Origin: Gammaproteobacteria bacterium
GTDB taxonomy: Bacteria > Pseudomonadota > Gammaproteobacteria > QOAV01
Assembly: GCA_027067235.1 (NCBI GenBank)
Contig: JALXFQ010000183.1
Coordinates: 1 to 6,239, forward strand
Length of the DNA: 6,239 nt
Direction: 5' to 3'
Shown in pieces: positions 1 to 5,370 of this stretch (positions are counted from its first letter, which is position 1; each line of letters starts with the position of its first letter). The notes under the pieces are model-generated. The model saw nothing but the letters and a program-made list of their open reading frames with translations, searched no databases and had not been told where the DNA came from. The position numbers were made by a program, and so were the translations under genes.

Positions 1-439
1 CCATTATCTGAGCACCGGGCCGGAAATCTGGCGGCAAACCGACGGCAGGATCACCCACCTGGTCAGTTCCATGGGAACCACCGGCACCATTATGGGCCTG
101 TCGCGCTATTTCAGGGAAAAGAACCCTGACATCGAAATCATTGGCGTGCAACCCGACGAGGACGCATCCATTCCCGGCATACGCCGCTGGCCGCAGGAAT
201 ACCTGCCGAAAATCTACGACGCCAGCAGGGTTGATCGCATTATTGATGTCGGTCAGGAAGCAGCGGAACAGATGACGCGGCGGCTGGCCAGCGAAGAGGG
301 CATCTTCTGTGGCATTTCTTCCGGCGGCGCCATGGCGGCAGCGGCCGGACTTTCGCAGCAGGTCGACAATGCGGTCATCGTCAGCATTATCTGTGATCGC
401 GGCGACCGCTATCTGTCCACCGGCGTGTTCCCCGCCTGA
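1..439 (+). CDS. cysM: Cysteine synthase B (O-acetylserine sulfhydrylase B), 3' part only
   Basis: This is the C-terminal half of a PLP-dependent cysteine synthase. It makes L-cysteine from O-acetylserine and sulfide; the CysM isozyme also accepts thiosulfate. The frame is open from base 2 and encodes 145 residues to the TGA at 437-439; the full enzyme is about 300 residues, so roughly half lies outside the window. The PLP phosphate-binding loop GTTGT is at visible residues 25-29, and SSGG, which holds the serine near the PLP ring nitrogen, is at 106-109. The RRWPQEYLP stretch (61-69) and the ending CDRGDRYLSTGVFPA are typical of CysM rather than CysK. The protein ends right after GVFPA, without the extra residues I recall in E. 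coli, which is common in other gammaproteobacteria. The gene is followed after 7 bases by rlmD, so the two are probably co-transcribed. The identification is firm; only the 5' end and promoter are unseen. Confidence 0.95.
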   Translation, partial: HYLSTGPEIWRQTDGRITHLVSSMGTTGTIMGLSRYFREKNPDIEIIGVQPDEDASIPGIRRWPQEYLPKIYDASRVDRIIDVGQEAAEQMTRRLASEEGIFCGISSGGAMAAAAGLSQQVDNAVIVSIICDRGDRYLSTGVFPA

Positions 440-446
440 ATCCCGC

Positions 447-1769
447 ATGGCCAGACGACGCAGGCAGATACCGCCGCGGCAGGCGCTGATTGAATCGCTC
501 AACCATGACGGTTCCGGCGTCGCCCGCGTGGACGGCAAGGTGGTATTCATCCATGGCGCTCTGCCCGGCGAGCGAGTGATATTCGAAACCACCGGTCGCC
601 GCAAGGCCTGCGATTTCGGTAAGGCAGTGGAAATCGTTCAGGCTTCTGCTGACCGGGTTGAACCGCGCTGCGCCGCCGCCGGTATCTGCGGCGGCTGCAG
701 TCTGCAGCACATGCACCCCCATGCGCAGATTATCGCCAAGCAGCAGGTGCTGCTGGAAAACCTGCAGCACATCGGCAAGGTGCAGCCATACCGCGTGTTT
801 GAGCCCGTTACAGCCGACCCCTGGGGCTACCGCCGCCGCGCCCGTCTGGGTGTGCGCCATGTGCCGAAAAAGGGTGGCGTGCTGGTGGGATTCCGTGAAA
901 AACAGAGCAGCTTCATCGCCGATCATGTGGAATGTCATGTGCTGACGCAACGCAGCGCCGCGCTGTTGCCGGAATTGAGGGCGCTGATAGGGTCGCTTTC
1001 CTGCCCGGACCGGATCCCGCAGGTCGAGCTGGCCGACAGTGATGAGGATCTGGTGCTGGTTTTTCGCCACCTAGATCCGTTGAGTGCAAGCGATCTGCAA
1101 AAGCTCGAGGTTTTTTCAGACGGGCATTCAGTCTCTGTGCGGCTGCAACCGGGTGGTGCCGACAGCGTACACGATCTGGAACACGCTGCTGGCGCAGTTC
1201 TGAGCTATGAGCAACCCGATCACCAGGTACGCTTCGAGTTCAGGCCCACCGATTTCATCCAGATCAACGACGCCATCAACCGGCTTATGGTCAGCCGCGC
1301 CATCGAACTGCTGTCCCTGCAGCCTGACGACCGGGTGCTGGACCTGTTCTGTGGTCTGGGTAATTTCACCTTGCCCCTGGCGCGTTATGCTTCTTTTGTC
1401 ACCGGGCTTGAAGGTGATGCCGGTCTGGTGCAGCGGGCGCGGAACAATGCACGGTTCAACCAGATAGACAACGTTGCATTTGCAACGGCGGATTTGTACA
1501 GTGAGGCAGTGAATATCGGCGCTTATCTGAAAACCCACAACAAATTGCTGCTGGACCCGCCCCGCAGCGGGGCCATTGAAGTTGTCCGGCATATAGGTAA
1601 ATCACGGCCCGAGCGCATCGTCTACGTTTCGTGCAACCCCGCCACGCTGGCGCGGGATGCGGATTATCTGGTGAATACGCTCGGTTATGACCTGGCTGGA
1701 GCCGGCGTGCTGGACATGTTCCCCCATACGGCGCATGTGGAATCCATCGCCCTGTTTACCCTGAGTTGA
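447..1769 (+). CDS. rlmD: 23S rRNA (uracil-1939-C5)-methyltransferase RlmD
   Basis: This SAM-dependent enzyme makes 5-methyluridine at position 1939 of 23S rRNA (formerly RumA). The product is 440 residues, against 433 in E. coli. An N-terminal TRAM RNA-binding domain (about 1-68) opens with the basic MARRRRQ. The [4Fe-4S] cysteines are C75, C81, C84 and C163. The methyltransferase domain shows the SAM motif LDLFCGLGNFTLPLA (298-312), DPPR (370-373), the nucleophile C396 in VSCNPATLARD, and the general-base glutamate E432 in HVES. All catalytic and cluster residues expected from E. coli RlmD are present. The ATG at 447 is preferred over the upstream ATG at 309: that one would add 46 residues read from cysM DNA in another frame, whereas translation from 447 starts exactly where the TRAM domain should. 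No clear Shine-Dalgarno is visible, so coupling to cysM, which ends 7 bases upstream, is likely. The stop TGA overlaps the start of the next gene. Confidence 0.97.
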   Translation: MARRRRQIPPRQALIESLNHDGSGVARVDGKVVFIHGALPGERVIFETTGRRKACDFGKAVEIVQASADRVEPRCAAAGICGGCSLQHMHPHAQIIAKQQVLLENLQHIGKVQPYRVFEPVTADPWGYRRRARLGVRHVPKKGGVLVGFREKQSSFIADHVECHVLTQRSAALLPELRALIGSLSCPDRIPQVELADSDEDLVLVFRHLDPLSASDLQKLEVFSDGHSVSVRLQPGGADSVHDLEHAAGAVLSYEQPDHQVRFEFRPTDFIQINDAINRLMVSRAIELLSLQPDDRVLDLFCGLGNFTLPLARYASFVTGLEGDAGLVQRARNNARFNQIDNVAFATADLYSEAVNIGAYLKTHNKLLLDPPRSGAIEVVRHIGKSRPERIVYVSCNPATLARDADYLVNTLGYDLAGAGVLDMFPHTAHVESIALFTLS

Positions 1770-2143
1770 TGATCAGGGCCATCCAAACTCTTGTCGTCTG
1801 CCTGCTGTGCCTGTCCCCGGCTCGTGCCGATGTCGTCAATCATTCTGAACACGTGGTGTATGTGGATGATGAAGGTCTGGGCATGATCTGGATGCTGGCC
1901 CCGGGAGACACTTACCGCGGAGCCAATGATGCGGTTGCTTCGCCCTTCATCAGACGCCGGTCTATCTACAAGGCGGTCAATGGAGAGGATCTGGAGATAA
2001 CACACGATAATCGTGTTGTTTCGTCGAACAATGGCCTGGCCTCAAACGCTGGCCACCTTCTGATCGGCGGCTGGAAGGATGAAGACTGGATCAACGGCCC
2101 CCACGGGGAGCGGTTTCGGCGACTGTTCAATTTTACCCGCTGA
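1769..2143 (+). CDS. Small exported protein of unknown function
   Basis: I do not recognise this 124-residue protein. It begins with a good Sec signal peptide: a basic start (MIR), a hydrophobic core (about 4-15) and a SPARA/D cleavage site after residue 20. This leaves a mature domain of about 104 residues with no cysteine and no further membrane segment, so it is probably a soluble periplasmic protein. The two cysteines (C11, C14) lie inside the signal core and do not form a lipobox. The mature part has short alternating hydrophobic stretches suggesting beta structure (HVVYVDD, MIWMLAPGDTY, HLLIGGW) and an aromatic/basic end (RFRRLFNFTR). The ATG overlaps the rlmD stop as TGATG, which implies translational coupling; a TTG three bases upstream is possible but less likely. 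The signal peptide, in-frame length and tight coupling support a real gene. It lies where many gammaproteobacteria carry relA after rlmD. Its function cannot be inferred from an rRNA methyltransferase neighbour. Confidence 0.78.
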   Translation: MIRAIQTLVVCLLCLSPARADVVNHSEHVVYVDDEGLGMIWMLAPGDTYRGANDAVASPFIRRRSIYKAVNGEDLEITHDNRVVSSNNGLASNAGHLLIGGWKDEDWINGPHGERFRRLFNFTR

Positions 2144-2146
2144 CTA

Positions 2147-2162
2147 CCGGCTGGTTCGCCGG
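2147..2162. terminator. Weak hairpin between converging genes
   Basis: The 46-base gap between the exported-protein gene and the end of rne contains the inverted repeat CCGGC-TGGTTC-GCCGG (5-bp stem, 6-base loop). Its position between converging genes fits a bidirectional transcription stop. There is no T-run on either side, so it is not a classic intrinsic terminator. It may only be a 3'-end stabilising stem, or chance in GC-rich DNA. Confidence 0.25.
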
Positions 2163-2189
2163 GGTCGGAACAGGCCGCCGCGGGTTGCG

Positions 2190-4733
2190 TTAATCCGCCT
2201 TGCGGGTTTCCACCATGGTCAGCTTGGCCACTTTTTTCCGCTCTTGCCTGGTGGTTGTGCTGGTCTTTTTCGCCGCGGTTTTAGTGGGCCCGGACTCCTC
2301 GGTAACAGCCTTGTCCGCCTGATCGGCCTTTTTCGCCCTGTTTTTCGCAGGGGCGGGCTTTTGCGCCGCCTTGCTGCTGTCTGCTGCAGTCGAACTGTCC
2401 GTCTTTTTTGCCCTGGCGGTTGTTTCCCTGCCACCTTCTGACGCCTTGGCGGGAGCCGGTTTAGCCGTTTCCTTGCGGGTTTTTCCGGATTTCGCCGGTT
2501 TACCGGGTTCGGTTTTGTCCGTGGTCTTGCCGTTTTTGACAATCTGGACAGGCGCTGTTTTCCGCTCGCTGCGGGTGGACGGAGATTGTTGCCCGGCCTT
2601 TTTGGCCGGCGCGGAGCCGGTATTGTCCTTTGCTGCATTTGCGCTGTCCGCCTGTTTCCGTGTTTTTTCCGGTTTGTTTTCCGGCTTCCTGCTGCGGGCG
2701 CGGTTTTGCGCGGAACGTTTGCGGTTGCCGCCGCCTTCCTGTCTGGACCTGTTGCCACCGGTCTCGCTGACTGGCGCCTCATTGCTACTGCGAGCCGCGC
2801 CCGATGACGGGTTTTTCTGGTTTCTGGAGCGTTGCTGGTTCTTGCCGCGACTGGCGTTGCGGTTGTTCTGGCCGCCGCGTCTGCCGGTCTGGCCGGAACT
2901 TCTGCCGCGTCGGGTCTGGCGACCGCCGCTGCGACGTGAATGGGGATGACGGCTCCTGGAGCGCGGTTCGGCACTCTCTTGCGGGGCGGCTTCCGGCGCG
3001 GGCTCTGTTTCTGTTTCAGGGGTAAACAGAGATTTGAGCCAGGCCACAAAGCGGCCGCGTTCCACGCCGGAAGCGTTGTTCGCGGCGTCAGCACGGGCTG
3101 CCGGTTTTGGCGGTGCTGACGGTATGATCTGGGCGACCGCGGCTTTTTCCGGCTTTAGCGCAGTGCTGGGGGTGGATTTCAGACCCGCCTTTGCGTTTTC
3201 GCTCTGCTCGCTGTGCTCCAGCTGGTAACTGGCCTTGCCATCCAGCTCGTCCAGGTCAGTGGCGCGCAGCCGCTTGATTTCAAAATTGGGTACTTCCAGT
3301 TCGTCGGTGGCGATGACGTAAATGGTGGTGCCGCAACGCTGTTCGATGAGGCTGATTTCATGGCGTTTTTCGTTGAGCAGGAACATGGCCGACGCCACCG
3401 GCAGATGGGCGTGTATGACCTCGGTGTTTTCTTTCAGGGCCTCTTCCTCGATGATGCGCAGAATACTCAGGGCCGAGGACTGGGTGCCGCGAATCTGTCC
3501 GGTGCCGTGACAACGCGGGCAGGGCAGGTAGTTGGAGTCGCTGATGGAGGGCCGCAAACGCTGGCGTGACATTTCCAGCAGGCCGAAGCGGGATATGCGA
3601 CCCACCTGGGTACGGGCGCGGTCGCCGCGCAGGGAATCGGACAGGCGTGCTTCGACCTTGCGCTGGTTGCGGGTGGAGGACATGTCGATGAAATCGATAA
3701 CCACCAGCCCGCCCATGTCCCGCAGCTTTAACTGGCGGGCGATTTCCTGCGCCGCCTCGAGGTTGGTATTGAGTGCGGTTTCCTCGATGTCAGCGCCTTT
3801 GGTGGCGCGAGCGGAGTTGACATCGATGGAAATCAGCGCTTCGGTATAGTCTATGGTCAGTGACCCGCCGGACTGCAGCCGAACCTCGCGATCATAGGCC
3901 GATTCAATCTGGTTTTCGATCTGGTAGCGCGAAAACAGCGGTGTCGAGTCGCTGTACAGTTTCAGACGCGTCGCCATGTTGGGCATCACCTGCTGCATGA
4001 ATCGCTGGGCGCGTTCGTAGACTTCCGGGTCGTCGACCAGTATCTCGGTAATATCGGCACGCGCATAGTCGCGAATGGCGCGAACCAGCAGATTGCTTTC
4101 CTGATATACCAGGAACGGCGCTGGGCGCTCCTGCGCCACGTCGTCGATGGCCGACCACAGTTGCAGCAGGTAGTCGAGATCCCATTGCAGTTCTTCCCGG
4201 CTGCGTCCTATGCAGGCGGTTCTGGCGATCAGCGCATGCTCGTCGGGGACATTCAGCTCGGACAGTATGCGACGCAGCTCGGCACGCTCTTCACCCTCGA
4301 TACGGCGGGAAATACCGCCGCCCTTGGAGTTGTTGGGCATCAGCACCAGAAAACGGCCGGCCAGGCTGATAAAGGTGGTGAGGGCCGCGCCCTTGTTGCC
4401 ACGTTCTTCCTTTTCCACCTGCACCAGAAATTCCTGGCCTTCCTTGATGACATCCTTGATGCGCACCTGCGACATCGGCGTTCTGTCGCCGAAATTCCTG
4501 AACAAGGTGCGGGAAATCTCCTTCAGCGGCAAAAAGCCCTGGCGATTGGCGCCATATTCGACAAAAGCGGCTTCCAGACTGGGCTCGACACGGGTGACAA
4601 TACCCTTGTATATATTGCCCTTGCGTTGCTGATAAACGGAAGATTCGATATCCAGGTCGAGCAGTTTCTGACCATCGACGATGGCAACCCGCAGCTCTTC
4701 CTGATGGGTTGCGTTAAACAGCATTCTTTTCAT
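2190..4733 (-). CDS. rne: Ribonuclease E, degradosome endoribonuclease
   Basis: RNase E is the essential single-strand endoribonuclease that initiates mRNA decay and matures rRNA and tRNA precursors at the inner membrane. The protein is 847 residues, against 1061 in E. coli; the catalytic half is full length and the shortening is in the tail. The N-terminus MKRMLFNATHQEELRVAIVDG matches the family. The S1 RNA-binding domain spans about 37-125. The 5'-monophosphate sensor residues correspond to G126, V130, R171, T172 and R374. The catalytic metal ligands are D304 (SIDVNSARATKG) and D347 (VIDFIDM). The Zn-link is CPRCHGTG with C405 and C408. An amphipathic helix at 558-570 (ERGRFVAWLKSLF) fits the membrane-targeting segment. 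An arginine-rich region (about 591-683) and a K/A/P/T-rich, histone H1-like region (about 684-836) follow, ending in LTMVETRKAD. The start is secure: AGGA lies 7 bases before the ATG. The gene is divergent from rluC, with a long structured leader between them. I cannot identify RhlB, enolase or PNPase binding sites. Confidence 0.98.
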   Translation of the reverse strand: MKRMLFNATHQEELRVAIVDGQKLLDLDIESSVYQQRKGNIYKGIVTRVEPSLEAAFVEYGANRQGFLPLKEISRTLFRNFGDRTPMSQVRIKDVIKEGQEFLVQVEKEERGNKGAALTTFISLAGRFLVLMPNNSKGGGISRRIEGEERAELRRILSELNVPDEHALIARTACIGRSREELQWDLDYLLQLWSAIDDVAQERPAPFLVYQESNLLVRAIRDYARADITEILVDDPEVYERAQRFMQQVMPNMATRLKLYSDSTPLFSRYQIENQIESAYDREVRLQSGGSLTIDYTEALISIDVNSARATKGADIEETALNTNLEAAQEIARQLKLRDMGGLVVIDFIDMSSTRNQRKVEARLSDSLRGDRARTQVGRISRFGLLEMSRQRLRPSISDSNYLPCPRCHGTGQIRGTQSSALSILRIIEEEALKENTEVIHAHLPVASAMFLLNEKRHEISLIEQRCGTTIYVIATDELEVPNFEIKRLRATDLDELDGKASYQLEHSEQSENAKAGLKSTPSTALKPEKAAVAQIIPSAPPKPAARADAANNASGVERGRFVAWLKSLFTPETETEPAPEAAPQESAEPRSRSRHPHSRRSGGRQTRRGRSSGQTGRRGGQNNRNASRGKNQQRSRNQKNPSSGAARSSNEAPVSETGGNRSRQEGGGNRKRSAQNRARSRKPENKPEKTRKQADSANAAKDNTGSAPAKKAGQQSPSTRSERKTAPVQIVKNGKTTDKTEPGKPAKSGKTRKETAKPAPAKASEGGRETTARAKKTDSSTAADSSKAAQKPAPAKNRAKKADQADKAVTEESGPTKTAAKKTSTTTRQERKKVAKLTMVETRKAD

Positions 4734-4740
4734 AATTCTT

Positions 4741-4744
4741 TCCT
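4741..4744 (-). promoter_or_regulatory. rne ribosome-binding site
   Basis: The minus strand reads AGGA 7 bases upstream of the rne ATG (4733-4731). This good Shine-Dalgarno fixes the start codon. The same bases, extended by one A at 4740, can pair with TTCCT at 4755-4751, so access to the site may depend on local folding. Confidence 0.8.
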
Positions 4745-4763
4745 GTCATGAGGAAGCAATGAC
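4745..4763 (-). promoter_or_regulatory. Hairpin abutting the rne Shine-Dalgarno
   Basis: In the rne mRNA, GTCAT (4763-4759) pairs with ATGAC (4749-4745) around a 9-base loop, ending directly before the AGGA of the ribosome-binding site. The loop contains TTCCT (4755-4751), complementary to AGGAA (4744-4740). The two pairings exclude each other: one leaves the Shine-Dalgarno free and the other buries it. Both stems are only 5 bp. Confidence 0.4.
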
Positions 4764-4805
4764 CAACCCATCCATCCAGGATGATTCAGGCCATCGCAAA
4801 CATTA

Positions 4806-4854
4806 TCTGAAAGGTGACTTCAGACGCCTTTTTTTGAGGCAATGGCATAAGCCA
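4806..4854 (-). promoter_or_regulatory. Three consecutive small hairpins, one with an A-rich loop
   Basis: In mRNA sense three stems follow each other closely. TGGC-TTAT-GCCA spans 4854-4843. GCCT-CAAAAAA-AGGC spans 4840-4826 and has a seven-base A-rich loop. TCTGAA-GTCACCT-TTCAGA spans 4824-4806 and has a perfect 6-bp stem. They lie 70 to 120 bases before the rne start codon. A-rich single-stranded loops flanked by stems are the kind of site RNase E prefers to bind or cut, so they are candidates for the self-recognition region. Confidence 0.5.
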
Positions 4855-4865
4855 CGCCAGCACGA

Positions 4866-4881
4866 CCGGACTTACAGCCGG
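4866..4881 (-). promoter_or_regulatory. Leader hairpin CCGG/CCGG
   Basis: A 4-bp CCGG stem encloses an 8-base loop within the rne leader. It is short and GC-rich and sits next to the 16-bp palindrome at 4891-4906. It is supported only by the inverted repeat itself. Confidence 0.35.
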
Positions 4882-4890
4882 AAGCGATAA

Positions 4891-4906
4891 CGGCGCCCGG
4901 GCGCCG
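4891..4906. repeat. Perfect 16-bp palindrome
   Basis: CGGCGCCCGGGCGCCG is its own reverse complement, entirely G and C. In RNA it gives a short, very stable stem with a four-base turn, in the middle of the rne leader. As DNA it could also be a dimeric protein-binding site, but it lies more than 300 bases from both promoters, so the RNA role is more plausible. Confidence 0.6.
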
Positions 4907-4922
4907 GTGCGGGAATCCCCAG

Positions 4923-4948
4923 GGCATTGCCATAACTGGCCTGATGCC
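4923..4948 (-). promoter_or_regulatory. Two-tier leader hairpin
   Basis: The arms GGCAT and ATGCC form an outer 5-bp stem, and GCCA and TGGC form an inner 4-bp stem closing a four-base loop. They are separated by a small asymmetric internal loop (CTG or CAG opposite one base). It is one of the better stems in the rne leader. Confidence 0.5.
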
Positions 4949-5006
4949 GGATTACCGCGAGGCGGAAGCAGGGGAGAGACGGTTGGTCCGTGCTCTTATT
5001 TGGAGA

Positions 5007-5038
5007 CTGCGACCTGGCGTTGTGCCACGGTTCTGCAG
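5007..5038 (-). promoter_or_regulatory. Leader hairpin with three paired segments
   Basis: In mRNA sense, CTGC, ACC and TGGC pair in order with GCAG, GGT and GCCA around the 5-base loop ACAAC, with small bulges between the segments. This gives eleven pairs in a 32-base element. Confidence 0.5.
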
Positions 5039-5044
5039 TAGTAG

Positions 5045-5079
5045 GCGTTCAGCTCTGTACAATCCAAGTAGCTAAACGC
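5045..5079 (-). promoter_or_regulatory. Longest stem in the rne leader
   Basis: GCGTTTAGC (5079-5071) pairs with GCTGAACGC (5053-5045) over 9 bp including one G-U. An inner TAC/GTA extension closes a 7-base loop, with a CAGA bulge on the 3' side. The G-U wobble would be tolerated in RNA but breaks DNA symmetry, which favours a role as RNA structure. Confidence 0.55.
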
Positions 5080-5179
5080 GAGAAATCTTTCCTGTGTACC
5101 TGAACTTCCTGCGTATTTCCCCACCGCATCCTGTATTTGCCGGACACGCGCCCCTGGTTATCTATTTCTGATGCGGGCC

Positions 5180-5206
5180 TGCGCCACAGGGTCTTGCCCT
5201 GTCGCA
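5180..5206 (-). promoter_or_regulatory. First hairpin near the 5' end of the rne leader
   Basis: ACAGGG-CAAGA-CCCTGT forms a perfect 6-bp stem, extended by TGCG/CGCA after a GG bulge. It starts about 22 bases after the predicted transcription start, so it could shield the 5' end of the message from 5'-end-dependent decay. Confidence 0.55.
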
Positions 5207-5234
5207 CACTTCAATATGAGAAAATGACCGCAGG

Positions 5235-5263
5235 AATATAACAGCAGTCCAGCGCCCTTGCAA
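5235..5263 (-). promoter_or_regulatory. Predicted sigma-70 promoter of rne
   Basis: On the minus strand, -35 TTGCAA (5263-5258) and -10 TATATT (5240-5235) are exactly 17 bases apart. A TG one base before the -10 gives an extended -10. The -10 matches the consensus at 5 of 6 positions and the -35 at 4 of 6. Transcription would start near 5228. This is the best promoter-like signal I can find in the gene-free stretch. Confidence 0.7.
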
Positions 5264-5329
5264 TCCATCCGGCGGTGAAAACCCGCGCCCGCTGGAGAGT
5301 GCCGAAATTCGCAAAAAGACCTGTCGGGC

Positions 5330-5338
5330 TGGTATGAT
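5330..5338 (+). promoter_or_regulatory. Predicted extended -10 promoter of rluC
   Basis: The plus strand reads TGG-TATGAT, an extended -10 with five of six matches in the hexamer. No convincing -35 is present at 16-18 bases; TTCGCA at 5308-5313 is a poor match at 19 bases. Transcription would start near 5345, giving a leader of about 26 bases. It lies back to back with the rne promoter, with about 70 bases between the two elements. Confidence 0.5.
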
Positions 5339-5370
5339 CCGGCGTTTGATCCGCACCGAGTATCCGTACC

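Larger units (their letters stand above)
4734..5228 (-). promoter_or_regulatory. Predicted rne 5' leader, about 495 nt and highly structured
   Basis: This fills the gene-free stretch between rne and rluC and is read leftward from the predicted rne promoter. It is very rich in perfect or near-perfect inverted repeats, in 5' to 3' mRNA order: 5206-5180, 5079-5045, 5038-5007, 4948-4923, 4906-4891, 4881-4866, 4854-4843, 4840-4826, 4824-4806 and 4763-4745. In E. coli the roughly 360-nt rne leader folds into hairpins that RNase E uses to cleave its own message and hold its level constant. This leader occupies the same position before the same gene, so an autoregulatory role is a reasonable inference. 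I could not align it by eye to the known rne leader family. No protein-coding gene is apparent in it on either strand. The 5' end depends on the promoter call. Confidence 0.7.

Noticed and set aside
309..446. An N-terminal extension of RlmD starting at the ATG at 309.
   Set aside because: These codons are the cysM coding sequence in another frame. RlmD homologues begin at the residue encoded from 447.
1766..1768. TTG as start of the small exported protein.
   Set aside because: The ATG three bases later is the stronger codon, forms the usual TGATG coupling overlap, and gives a normal signal peptide.
2371..2949. A 192-codon plus-strand open frame with hydrophobic, membrane-like content opposite the rne tail.
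   Set aside because: It is the antisense shadow of lysine/alanine/arginine codons in a GC-rich gene, which read as leucine, valine and phenylalanine on the other strand. It has no ribosome-binding site, and the RNase E frame is unquestionable.
2219..3094. A 291-codon minus-strand frame, very rich in Arg and Pro, overlapping rne.
   Set aside because: It is an out-of-frame reading of the low-complexity rne tail. Long stop-free alternative frames are expected from this composition, and no family feature is visible.
4799..4808. A GATAAT -10-like hexamer on the minus strand close to rne, suggesting a second, proximal promoter.
   Set aside because: No -35 match is present at 16-18 bases, and the hexamer overlaps a 6-bp hairpin stem of the leader, which explains it equally well.
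4829..4835. A T7 run on the plus strand after an inverted repeat, suggesting an intrinsic terminator.
   Set aside because: The stem before it is AT-rich (TCTGAA/TTCAGA) and separated from the T-run by CGCC, and no plus-strand transcript is expected to end there. It is better explained as the A-rich loop of the rne leader.
4861..4980. Fragments resembling riboswitch cores: GGTGCGGGAATCC reads like part of a cobalamin riboswitch, and CCTGATGCCGG like the 3' part of a TPP riboswitch (plus strand).
   Set aside because: The remaining conserved parts are missing: no CTGAGA for TPP, and neither the B12 box nor the CCGCAACGGT-type core in the right order for cobalamin. The plus-strand reading would also end almost 400 bases before rluC, which has its own closer promoter signal.
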